Source: Opitutaceae bacterium
Lineage (GTDB): Bacteria > Verrucomicrobiota > Verrucomicrobiia > Opitutales > Opitutaceae
Length of the DNA: 7,710 nucleotides
Direction: 5' to 3'
Assembly: GCA_005786775.1 (NCBI GenBank)
Contig: SYDD01000173.1
Coordinates: 1-7,710, forward strand
A program made the position numbers and the translations under genes. Below the pieces are notes generated by a model. The model was not told where the DNA came from, did no database searches, and worked only from the letters and a program-made list of their open reading frames with translations. This document shows, in pieces, positions 1 to 7,387 of the stretch. Within the stretch, counting starts at the first letter, position 1; every line of letters begins with the position of its first letter.

Positions 1-197
1 CGCGCGACGAAAGCGCCGGCGAGATCGCTCACCCCGGAGCGCACCTGCTCGGCCCCGAATTCCGGGGTTGTGAATACGACCGTCACGCGGGCGCCGGCGA
101 ACGGTTGGCTGGACTCGTCGAGGACTAGGATCCGCAGTTCACCGGCGGATGCCCCAGCGACGATACTAACGAAAAATCTCACGAGACGGGTGATCAT
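1..197 (-). CDS. Exported protein with Ig-like/carboxypeptidase-regulatory-like N-terminus (partial, 3' end outside window)
   Basis: An open frame starts at an ATG (197-195) and runs without a stop to the left edge, giving 65 residues plus two bases. The first 18 or so residues (MITRLVRFFVSIVAGASA) look like a signal peptide: two Arg, a hydrophobic core, then an A-S-A cleavage site. Next comes a beta-rich segment with 'LRILVLDESSQPFAGARVTV' and, further on, 'SGVSDLAGAFVA'. This matches the 'V.D....P.aGa.V.v … TD..G.f' pattern of carboxypeptidase-regulatory-like and bacterial Ig-like domains. The start overlaps the stop of the upstream gene as ATGA, and no Shine-Dalgarno sequence is obvious, so translation is probably coupled to the 1599-residue protein. 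The function of the whole protein cannot be told from this part. The frame and the signal peptide are seen directly; the domain name is inferred from a short match. Confidence 0.78.
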   Translation of the reverse strand, partial: MITRLVRFFVSIVAGASAGELRILVLDESSQPFAGARVTVVFTTPEFGAEQVRSGVSDLAGAFVA

Positions 198-3100
198 GGC
201 AGCAGGCGGGCTTGGAGGAGAATTTGCCGATAGAGCGGCGCGACGTAGGGGAGCGCCACCGCGCGGAAGTCGCTGTGGAGCCAGCGGGCGCGGTTGCGAT
301 GGTCCAACCCACGGGGCTCTTCGGGCCAGAAGCCGGGCAGGCGCCCAATCTGTTCCAGATCCAGATTTCGCCCCGCCCCGAGGGGTTCGAGCGGTTGCAG
401 CGCCGCGCCGAAGGACAAGGCAGGAATGCCTCGGGCGAGAACATCATACTGGACCAAACGGCGGCTGGCGGCGGCTGACGCTCGGAGCGGATCACGGTGG
501 TGGAGATCAGCCTCTAGGAAGGGTGCGAAGTAGGGTTCGAGCCTCGGATCCGGGGAAGGCGAGAAGCCCGGCCAGTAGTTAACACTGGGGCCCCACCCCG
601 CCTGCAGGCGGCTAAACACCAGCGCGGCCAGCGAGTCGCCGAGGCTGGCGCCCTTGGCGAATTCCTGCATGACCCAGGAACCACGCGTGACGGCGAATCC
701 CTGCCGGACGATAAGCGCCGCCAGCGAGGCGTTCCCGGACTCCGGAGCCGCTAGGATCTCCTCTCCCGGTGAAAAGAAGTTCACGGCCGCGGGCAATGCC
801 CGGGCGAGCCGGCCCCGCCACGTAAGCGACGCCCGGGCGTCGCCGGCCGCCGCGGAAAAGAGCTCGTGCCAACGGGCCGCATACGTAACGGCGGGCAGGG
901 AACGCCAAGTTTCGTGCGTCATTGGCGCAGCTTGACCCTTCAAGTTTCCATCCGGGTTCGCGTCGTAGGCCTCTGCGGGCACCGCTGCGTTTAACATCAG
1001 GTAGCGGCTCACCGCTAAACCGCCCGCCGCGATCGCCTGGCTCGCTACCAAGTTGCCGAGGCTGTGCGCCAACACCGCGATATCCCCGCCGATGCCGCCC
1101 GCCGCGAGCGCCGGCGCGAGAGCATCACCGGCCTGGAACGCGTGGAAGACGGACTGATGGTAATCTAATCCTGTATCCCCCGGCCAAAGCACCGCCACAA
1201 AACGCGCGCGGCTACCGAGCCGGTGGAGCCGCTTGAAAGTCTCCGTTGCCCAGCCCCGCGCCTCCTCGCCATCGATCGAGAATCCGTGGATCCAAAGCAG
1301 ATGCCGCCCATGGGTCAGCGCGTCCGGCCAGGGCTCGCCGGGGTCCGCTAGGTTCGTGCCCGGACCGAGGAGCGAAGGGAAGTGGGGACTTCCGTTAGCG
1401 TTACGCGCCGCGCTCCGGAGGTTAAGTACGCGGTACATCCGCTCAACCGGCACGACGCGGACCGGTGCCTCCAGCGTCGCCACCCCTTCCCCCTTGCGAT
1501 CGAGGACGATGAGCCGCAAGGGCGCGCGCGTCTCGCTCCGGCCTTCCACCAAGAGGACCGCACCGCCCGGACGACCAGCCAGTTCGACAAACGACCGGCC
1601 CAGCACGATTCCTTCGGCGGTCACCACGCGCGTCGTTGCCTCGCCCGGCGGGCGCATGAAGTCGTCGCCAAACCCAGTCGCCAGCACTCGATCTAGGCAG
1701 ACCTCAGCCTGCTCCACGGTGAGATTCGTGTACGCGAAGCTCAGCGCCGCGTCCGCCTGGCTCAGCCGGTAGGTGAACCCGGCGGAGGGCGGGTACGCGG
1801 CCACGAGCTCGCGGAGGAACAGACGAACAGGGAAAAAATCCACTAGGTCCCGAGTTCCATCCACCCGACCCGGGAAAGGCCCGGCGTCCGCATGATCGGG
1901 CGTGCCCCGGCCCGGGATGTCCGTTCCCCCGGCTTCGCCCGAATCGTCGTCCTCATTGATCCAAATCCTTTCGGGGACGCGCAGGGTTCCGGTCGGGGCC
2001 GGCGCCACGTCGAGAGTGCACCAGACAGTGGTCGCGTCATCCAGGCGCAGCCCGAGCTGAAAGCGCCCCGTGGCGTTGAGGCCCAGTTCCAAAGTGCCGC
2101 CCGCACCGAGGCCGCCGGCGATCCGGGTGAGCCCGTCCCACACCTCCCACGCCACGCGAGGTCCGAGTTGGAGTAGCCCACCGACGACATCGGAGACGTC
2201 GATCCGAACCCCGCCGCCCGCACCCAATACAACGGGCAGCACCCCGCCACCCCCGCGGCTAGAGCCTAGGGTCGCCGTGCGGCCGCGCCATCCGGCCGTG
2301 GTCAGCGGTCGCCCAAGGCGCACGAGGTGCGGGGGGAACGCCTGCAGGGCTGCGGCCGGGAAGAATTCTCCTGCCAGCATCTCCGCGGTGATACTTTCCG
2401 CGGCGGGCCCAGGCACGGCGAACTCCGCCGCCGGGAAAAATGCGAGCCGGCGCGGGGGCGACCCACTCGGCGGCGACCCCACCTGCCAACCCACGGTGTA
2501 GTCGTACCCCGGTCGGGCGAGGAAGTGAAATCCAGGCCGGATCAGGAGTACCTCATGGATCTGCTCATCCGGCACTAACTGCCAGCTTCCGCCGACGTAG
2601 AGGCTCCAGCCCTCTGCCCAGGAAAGCCCCAGCTCCGGCACGCGCGCCCAGGTCCAATCGGTGTAGCGCACCCAATCCTCGTAAACCTCAGCGGCGAACC
2701 ATCCAAACGTCGGCCCAGGTGGGATCAGCTCGTCGCGGATTCCGTCGCCGTTGACGTCCAGCCAGACCGGGCCGGTCCCGGGCTCGGGGTCGACCGCCGG
2801 CAGAGCCACGCTGAACCCGCCCGCCAGCCAGCCGCTGACATTGCCCGCCGCATCCCGGGCCCGCACCCGCACGTGATGCGTCGAGCCCGGGGCCAGGCCG
2901 TTGAAGGAGACTGCGGGCACCGCCGTCGTCACGCGCCGGACCCCGAGGTCGAGCTCCACCTCGTAGGTGATGCCTTGCGCCGGCCGGCCGCCGGCGGCCC
3001 CGGCCCCGTCCGTGAAGGGCGCCCAGGCGAGCGCGAAGCCCGTGCTCCCGACCGCATTCGCCTGGAAGCCCGCGGCGACCGGCGGCTGCGGCGGCGAGCG

Positions 3101-4993
3101 GTCCGGCACCACGAACGACACCGTGCGCGTCGCCGGCTCGTAATCCGCATCGCCGGCATAACGCGCGGTCACGCGGATCTCACCCGTCAGCGCAGTGAGG
3201 GTCATGGGCAACTCCGCCGGCACGGCCAGCCCGACGGGGGTGCCTCCGCCCGGTGGGATGCGTTCCGCGGTGTAGGAGAGGCGCCCCGTAGGCGGGGCTG
3301 ACCCGGCCGCCGGAGCTTCGAGCCGCGCAGCGAGCGCTTGGTTCCAATCCGGTCGTAACACGCCTGATTCCGGCCCCTCCATTCCCTGCCAAACGATCAC
3401 GGGCGGGTACCGAGGGACGACGGTCACCGTAAGCCAGCGGCCGGCCGCGCCCGCGGCGTTGCGGGCGGTGACCCAGACCCGATACGTGCCAGGTGTGATC
3501 GGAGTCCCGGTGAGTTCCCCGGTTCGAGCATCTAGACGTAATCCGGCGGGGAGGCCGTTGGGCTCACCAGAGCGCGCGGCCGCGAACTCGATCGGGGCCG
3601 CGCCGGTGGCCGCAACCGCCGGCACCGCGAGGGCGACGTTCACGCGGGCGCTCACCGCCTCCGTACCGGTGAGCCGCGGGGAGAGGGCGTAAGGGAACAA
3701 CTCCACGGCGGCCGCGAAGTCCGTCTCATGATCGGCCGTGAGTGTGAGCGCGTACGTTCCCGAGGTGACTGGCAGTTCGAGGCCGCCGCTGCCGGACCGC
3801 AGGGGCGAGCCGGCACCGTCGTAAACATTCAAGAGCATTTCCGCGCCAGAGCTCGCCGTCGCCCGCACGCGCAGGACGCCTGGTCCCGCGACGCTAAAGG
3901 CGTGCCGCACCACTGCGAGCTCCGCGGACCAGTCCCCGAGCGCGTCATCCCAGACGGGCTCGCCGGCAATCACCCCCGCGACCTGCAGAACGGGCTGGGG
4001 ACCGTCAGTAATCGTAACCCCGACCTCGCGGGCGGGGCCGGAGCTGGTCAGTCGGAGGGCAGCATCGTAGCGCCGCCATTGGAGGGTGACCTGGTAGGTT
4101 CCGGCCGGGGGCAAATTGGTAAGCGGCTGCCCGAGGTTGTTGAACCCGGGCGAAGTCTCCCAGGTGAAACCAAGTTCGTCGCGGAAGGTGGCGAGGAGCC
4201 GGTAGGGGGATCCGGCGAAGTTCTCGGTGGAGGTAATCCGGGGTGGCTGGCTCGCGTGGAACCACTGGCTCGCCAGGGAGACGCCGCCCGCCACGGTGAT
4301 GGCGGTCCGCCGCTCCGGTCCAATTTCGAGTACAGCGCCAGTGAGCCCGTGGTAACGCACCCAGTAGAGAACGCACTCGGGGTAAGTGCCGGGCGGCGGC
4401 GGGTTATCGAGCGGCTCGCCGTTGCGGTTCCAGAGGTTGGCAGCGTGCCAGCCCCAGCGGGAACCGTCGATGACCTTGGCGCGGAGCCGGTAGGGCGCGG
4501 CGGAGGTCACGGCATCGGTGGTGCTGAGGCGGGCCGGCGCGAGCGCGTCGAAGGTCGCCGCGGACAGTTGCATCCCGAGGTACGGTGGCCGGGGCTGGAC
4601 CGCAAAAGTGACCGACCGCGGCTCCCCGAACCAGGCGACGTCCCGCTCCAGACCCTGCACGATCACGGTGTGCCCCGGCCCCACGGGAGGGGCAGGGAAA
4701 CGCAGGGTGCGCCGGACGCGTTGCCCAGGCTCGATCCCGGCAAGGTCGGCGACCGCGAGCATCTGGCCGGCCAAGTTCCGGGCGATCAGGAAGTGGGCTT
4801 CCCCCCAGGGGTCTTCGCCCGCGTTGGCGAGTTCGGCCACGAGTTCGGCCACGCCGCCCGCGGTGACGCCGGACGGCGGGACCAGCGCGTGCCAGACTAG
4901 GTCGTTGGCGGGGAGCGGCCGCGGCAGGAGAAGGGCGAGGCCAAACCAACCGGCGGCCCGGGCCGCCGGCGAAAGATAGCGGAGAAGGTTCAC
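194..4993 (-). CDS. Large secreted multidomain protein: Ig/FN3-type scaffold with C-terminal alpha/beta-hydrolase domain
   Basis: This is a 1599-residue exported protein. The start is a GTG; the next in-frame Met is residue 79, and only the GTG start keeps the signal peptide (residues 1-29, ending L-P-A-N). Domains in order: about 31-131 CARDB-like ('AELANAGEDPW', 'IEPGQRVRRTLRF'); 154-234 and 251-330 a tandem repeat; about 335-433 resembles a PPC-type beta domain; about 453-527 putative Ig (He_PIG pattern 'LPAGLRLDARTGELTGTP'); about 566-630 another Ig-like unit ('YAGDADYEPATRTVSF'); 634-730 FN3; 746-755 an EF-hand/dockerin-like 'DVNGDGIRDE'; 762-805 Trp-rich; 1011-1060 acidic 'WINEDDDSG' then 'DLVDFFPVRL'; about 1229-1590 alpha/beta hydrolase. 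The hydrolase shows HG at 1236-1237, nucleophile Ser1311 in AHSLG, a candidate acid at Glu1411/1412 ('NFFSPGEEIL'), and a candidate His1573 ('WLHSDF'). It probably acts outside the cytoplasm as an esterase or lipase-like enzyme; the substrate is unknown. Its start overlaps the upstream stop (GTGA) and its stop overlaps the next start (ATGA). Confidence 0.9.
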   Translation of the reverse strand: MNLLRYLSPAARAAGWFGLALLLPRPLPANDLVWHALVPPSGVTAGGVAELVAELANAGEDPWGEAHFLIARNLAGQMLAVADLAGIEPGQRVRRTLRFPAPPVGPGHTVIVQGLERDVAWFGEPRSVTFAVQPRPPYLGMQLSAATFDALAPARLSTTDAVTSAAPYRLRAKVIDGSRWGWHAANLWNRNGEPLDNPPPPGTYPECVLYWVRYHGLTGAVLEIGPERRTAITVAGGVSLASQWFHASQPPRITSTENFAGSPYRLLATFRDELGFTWETSPGFNNLGQPLTNLPPAGTYQVTLQWRRYDAALRLTSSGPAREVGVTITDGPQPVLQVAGVIAGEPVWDDALGDWSAELAVVRHAFSVAGPGVLRVRATASSGAEMLLNVYDGAGSPLRSGSGGLELPVTSGTYALTLTADHETDFAAAVELFPYALSPRLTGTEAVSARVNVALAVPAVAATGAAPIEFAAARSGEPNGLPAGLRLDARTGELTGTPITPGTYRVWVTARNAAGAAGRWLTVTVVPRYPPVIVWQGMEGPESGVLRPDWNQALAARLEAPAAGSAPPTGRLSYTAERIPPGGGTPVGLAVPAELPMTLTALTGEIRVTARYAGDADYEPATRTVSFVVPDRSPPQPPVAAGFQANAVGSTGFALAWAPFTDGAGAAGGRPAQGITYEVELDLGVRRVTTAVPAVSFNGLAPGSTHHVRVRARDAAGNVSGWLAGGFSVALPAVDPEPGTGPVWLDVNGDGIRDELIPPGPTFGWFAAEVYEDWVRYTDWTWARVPELGLSWAEGWSLYVGGSWQLVPDEQIHEVLLIRPGFHFLARPGYDYTVGWQVGSPPSGSPPRRLAFFPAAEFAVPGPAAESITAEMLAGEFFPAAALQAFPPHLVRLGRPLTTAGWRGRTATLGSSRGGGGVLPVVLGAGGGVRIDVSDVVGGLLQLGPRVAWEVWDGLTRIAGGLGAGGTLELGLNATGRFQLGLRLDDATTVWCTLDVAPAPTGTLRVPERIWINEDDDSGEAGGTDIPGRGTPDHADAGPFPGRVDGTRDLVDFFPVRLFLRELVAAYPPSAGFTYRLSQADAALSFAYTNLTVEQAEVCLDRVLATGFGDDFMRPPGEATTRVVTAEGIVLGRSFVELAGRPGGAVLLVEGRSETRAPLRLIVLDRKGEGVATLEAPVRVVPVERMYRVLNLRSAARNANGSPHFPSLLGPGTNLADPGEPWPDALTHGRHLLWIHGFSIDGEEARGWATETFKRLHRLGSRARFVAVLWPGDTGLDYHQSVFHAFQAGDALAPALAAGGIGGDIAVLAHSLGNLVASQAIAAGGLAVSRYLMLNAAVPAEAYDANPDGNLKGQAAPMTHETWRSLPAVTYAARWHELFSAAAGDARASLTWRGRLARALPAAVNFFSPGEEILAAPESGNASLAALIVRQGFAVTRGSWVMQEFAKGASLGDSLAALVFSRLQAGWGPSVNYWPGFSPSPDPRLEPYFAPFLEADLHHRDPLRASAAASRRLVQYDVLARGIPALSFGAALQPLEPLGAGRNLDLEQIGRLPGFWPEEPRGLDHRNRARWLHSDFRAVALPYVAPLYRQILLQARLLP
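4004..4534 (-). repeat. Tandem pair of ~80-residue protein repeats inside the 1599-residue protein
   Basis: Residues about 154-234 and 251-330 of the large exported protein align almost without gaps. Shared landmarks in order are 'PYRL..A', an Asp, a Trp, 'N..G.PL.N.PP.GTY', 'L.W.RY' and a 'GP' near the end. A linker of about 16 residues separates them. The copies are diverged at the DNA level, so this is an old domain duplication rather than a recent slip. Each unit is probably one beta-sandwich domain; I do not recognise the family. Confidence 0.75.
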
Positions 4994-6117
4994 GGCAAGA
5001 TCGGGCGGCCGATACCCGCGAGCAGAGCCGGGATTTCACTGAGACGCCCGTAACCCGAGACGCGCTGACGTTCGTCGAGTACGAAGGCGTACGGCAGCTG
5101 GTTGATTCGCAGCGTAGACACCACCGGGCTGCGCCAGCCGGCGGGCTCAAGGCAGAGTACGCCGTTGGGTCGCGGCCGCACCCGGGCCCCTTTCGGGATG
5201 GGGGCGGGCCGACCCACGGCCACGTAGATCCAGCCCACCCGGGACGGGGGGCGCTCCGCCAGAGCGTGCAGCCCAGGGGGACCGAGCGGCTGGCGCTCCG
5301 CATCGTAGAGGCAGAGGACCGTGCGCTCCGGAGCGAGACGCTCCAGCGCGGTCGGGCGGCCCCCGGCCGGCGTGAGCGTGAAAGCAAGGGGTTCACGCAC
5401 CAGCGCGTATCTCTCAAGCACCTGACGCGCTGCGGCCCGCAGGCCGGGCGCGGCACCCGGAGCCTGATAGACCCGATGGGCAGCCTCGCGACCGGCGTCA
5501 CACCCCGCCGCCTCCGCGAGGGTCAATCCGGCCTGCCAGAGCTCCGGCTGGTCCCCGAATTCCCCCCGCAGACGGTCGAGCATTTGCTCCGCCAGTACGG
5601 GTTGAGTGTGCCAGGGGTGACCGAGGGTCCGCCGGCTGATCTCCCGTTGCTCGAGGACGAGCGCGACCTCGGCGCGCGCGGCGGCAGGGTGGCGCGGGTT
5701 GCGCCGAAAGGCCTCCGCCGCAGAGCGCGCGTCAGCGGCGTGGCGGCCATCCCGAGGCAAGATCCCCTCGAGATCGGCGATGATCGCGACCTTGGCAGCG
5801 TCTACGGCCCGCGGGTGGGAAGCGTGGCGTGCAGCGAAATCCCGAGCCGCGCGGGCGACCGCGCGGAACCGGCGGGACCCTTCCTCCTGTTCGCGACGGC
5901 GCCGTTCGGCCTCCGCGCGATCGGCGGGAACCGGGTCGACGGGCTGCGGCCGGGCGGGACGGCCGGCCTCGCGGCGGAGGCGCGCCACGTTATCCCATTC
6001 ACGCTCCGCTTCATCCTTGGCGCCGAGCGGCAGTACTAGGAGCAGGCTGAGGAGCACGCGGTGCCACGGACAGCCGGCGAGACGGGGAAAATAAATAACA
6101 GGTGGGTGCGGGAACAT
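4990..6117 (-). CDS. Exported protein with degenerate thioredoxin-like C-terminal domain (no CxxC)
   Basis: From the ATG at 6117 the product has 375 residues. The frame stays open to a GTG at 6204, but the ATG puts a signal-peptide-like stretch near the N-terminus: basic residues, then 'VLLSLLLVLPLGA' at 21-33. Residues 35-95 are charged and rich in Arg, Glu and Ala, likely helical or coiled. About 85-235 is Ala-rich and helical, suggestive of TPR-like hairpins but without clear TPR signatures. Residues about 242-372 look like a TlpA/ResA-type thioredoxin fold: 'REPLAFTL', the strand 'RTVLCLYD', 'VGWIYVAVG', then the Pro-containing turn 'INQLPYAFVLDERQRVSGYG' matching the usual 'P..fvlD..G.v..yG'. 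No CxxC is present, so thiol-disulfide chemistry is unlikely and a binding role is more probable. The stop overlaps the next gene's GTG by four bases, so the two are almost certainly co-translated. No strong ribosome binding site is seen before the ATG. Confidence 0.8.
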   Translation of the reverse strand: MFPHPPVIYFPRLAGCPWHRVLLSLLLVLPLGAKDEAEREWDNVARLRREAGRPARPQPVDPVPADRAEAERRRREQEEGSRRFRAVARAARDFAARHASHPRAVDAAKVAIIADLEGILPRDGRHAADARSAAEAFRRNPRHPAAARAEVALVLEQREISRRTLGHPWHTQPVLAEQMLDRLRGEFGDQPELWQAGLTLAEAAGCDAGREAAHRVYQAPGAAPGLRAAARQVLERYALVREPLAFTLTPAGGRPTALERLAPERTVLCLYDAERQPLGPPGLHALAERPPSRVGWIYVAVGRPAPIPKGARVRPRPNGVLCLEPAGWRSPVVSTLRINQLPYAFVLDERQRVSGYGRLSEIPALLAGIGRPILP

Positions 6118-6216
6118 TGAGCGGCGGGTTGATCGAACCCCGTGGGCACCCACCCCGGCGTCGACGCTCGCACCTTGATTCCAGCTCGTCGCGCGGCCAA
6201 GCACGGCGAGGCCCGG

Positions 6217-6236
6217 AAACGCGGGTCAAGCCCGCG
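6217..6236 (-). terminator. Possible weak terminator after rsfS
   Basis: On the minus strand, about 19 bases after the rsfS stop, CGCGGG-CTTGA-CCCGCG forms a perfect six-base-pair stem with a five-base loop and is followed directly by TTTCC. The stem is strong, but the T run is only three bases. This is at best a weak intrinsic terminator separating nadD-rsfS from the exported-protein genes. In such GC-rich DNA a stem of this size can arise by chance. Confidence 0.35.
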
Positions 6237-6254
6237 CCCGCTCCGGCCGCAACC

Positions 6255-6803
6255 TCAGCTCCGCGGCGCGCGCACCTTGGCCACCTTAGCGGGTTTGGCC
6301 GATTTGGACTTGGCGGCAGCCGGCTTGCGCGCGGCCTTTTTCCCGGTCGCACCCTTGGCGGCAGATCGTTTCGCGGGGGTCTTCGCCTTGGATCCGCCCG
6401 CGGCCTTTGTCTTGCGCACCGGCTTCGCCGGGGCGAGACCCAGCAGCGGGGCGAGTGGCACTTCAACGGCGTCGCGCCAGAGACGTTCTAGGGCGTAGCG
6501 CTCGCGCACGGGTGCGAGGAACAGATGGAACATCACGTCGAACGCGTCGACCACCAGCCAGCCGCTGGCCTGCACGCGCTCGGAGCCCACAATACGCACG
6601 CCGGCGGCATCGAGGACTTTCTCCAGTTCGATACCCAGAGCGCGCAGGTGCGGCTCGGACGTGGCGGAGGCGACCACTAAGTAGTCGGTGATCGAAGACT
6701 GAGCGGACACGTTGAGCACGGCGAGATCGCCGGCCTTCTTGTCGTCCAGGGCACGGCAGCACGCTTGTACCACCTCGAGGGCCGGAGATTGCTTCAGGGT
6801 CAT
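6255..6803 (-). CDS. rsfS: Ribosomal silencing factor RsfS (Iojap/DUF143 family) with long basic C-terminal tail
   Basis: The 182-residue product begins at the ATG at 6803. RsfS binds ribosomal protein uL14 on the large subunit and blocks subunit joining, lowering translation when nutrients are short. Family landmarks are clear: 'DLAVLNVSAQSSITDYLVVA' at 26-45 with the conserved T-D-Y, the following 'SATSEPHLRAL', and 'GWLVVDAFDVMFHLFL' at 81-96 followed by 'RERYALERLW' at 100-109. This covers the whole usual core of about 110-120 residues. Residues about 126-182 are an added tail of roughly 57 residues, rich in Lys (15), Arg (5) and Ala, with no acidic residue, like histone H1 or HU-type basic tails. 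The start overlaps the nadD stop as TAATG, which supports coupled translation and pairs NAD synthesis with translation control, a common arrangement in bacteria. The tail is in the same open frame as the core and ends at TGA. Confidence 0.93.
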   Translation of the reverse strand: MTLKQSPALEVVQACCRALDDKKAGDLAVLNVSAQSSITDYLVVASATSEPHLRALGIELEKVLDAAGVRIVGSERVQASGWLVVDAFDVMFHLFLAPVRERYALERLWRDAVEVPLAPLLGLAPAKPVRKTKAAGGSKAKTPAKRSAAKGATGKKAARKPAAAKSKSAKPAKVAKVRAPRS

Positions 6804-7387
6804 TAGGTGGATCGATAAAGGCCGTGTTCCCGGATGTACACAATCGCCTTGTGCGGCACGAAATAATCCAAGGAGAGCCCGCGGCGGATGCGCTCCCGCA
6901 GCTCCGTCGAGCTGATGGCGAGTAGGTGCCCGTCGCAGCGGTGGAGGCGGAGGCCGGGAATGGCGGGGGCGGCCTTGACCGGGTAACCGGGACGCTCGAG
7001 GAAGATGAATTCGACGATCTGCGCGAGTTGCTCGATGTCGCGCCAGAGGTGGAGGTTGGGCAGCTGGTCGCCGCCGATGATCCAGAACAGGCGGTCGTGG
7101 GGGTAGAGCGCGCGGAAGTGGCGGGCGGAGTCGATGGTGTAGCTGACGCCGCCGCGCTGGAGCTCGAAGTCGGAGATCTCGAAGCGGCGGTCCCACTCGA
7201 TCGCGGCCCGCAGCATCGCGAGGCGGTCGGCGGCGGGGGACTGCACGTCGTTGAGCTTTAGGGGGGCGCGCGCGGCGGGCACGAGGACGAGCCGGTCGAG
7301 ACCGTGCTGCTCGAAGGCGTCCTGCGCCGCGAGCAGATGGCCGAAGTGGACCGGGTCGAAACTTCCCCCGAGGAAACCGATTTTCAC
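6803..7387 (-). CDS. nadD: Nicotinate-nucleotide adenylyltransferase NadD
   Basis: This enzyme joins nicotinate mononucleotide and ATP to give nicotinate adenine dinucleotide and pyrophosphate, the penultimate step of NAD synthesis in the cytoplasm. From the GTG at 7387 the product has 194 residues, a normal length for NadD. It opens with V/M-K-I-G-F-L-GGSFDPVHFGHL, the nucleotidyltransferase P-loop-like motif carrying the (H/T)xGH signature. It also has 'SYTIDSARH' at 82-90, 'IIGGDQL' at 103-109 followed by 'LHLW', and the C-terminal 'ISSTELRERIRRG' at 158-170 (the ISSTxIR motif) before 'DYFVPHKAIVYIREHGLY'. The frame also opens at a TTG (7423), but that would add 12 Pro-rich residues before the canonical start, so I prefer the GTG. 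No clear Shine-Dalgarno sequence precedes either start. The gene is followed by rsfS with a one-base overlap. Confidence 0.95.
   Translation of the reverse strand: MKIGFLGGSFDPVHFGHLLAAQDAFEQHGLDRLVLVPAARAPLKLNDVQSPAADRLAMLRAAIEWDRRFEISDFELQRGGVSYTIDSARHFRALYPHDRLFWIIGGDQLPNLHLWRDIEQLAQIVEFIFLERPGYPVKAAPAIPGLRLHRCDGHLLAISSTELRERIRRGLSLDYFVPHKAIVYIREHGLYRST

Noticed and set aside
3728..4900. A 390-codon open frame on the plus strand opposite the large gene
   Set aside because: Its product is a low-complexity mix of Gly, Arg, Val and Glu with no domain or signal, typical of antisense frames in GC-rich DNA. The minus-strand frame has clear domains.
4404..5501. A 365-codon minus-strand frame crossing the junction of the two exported-protein genes
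   Set aside because: It is Arg/Pro/Ser-rich and out of frame with both genes, which have a signal peptide and recognisable folds.
6126..6140. A GGGTTCGATCAACCC string on the minus strand that resembles a tRNA T arm
   Set aside because: With the standard seven-base T loop the flanking bases do not pair, and there is no acceptor or anticodon arm nearby.
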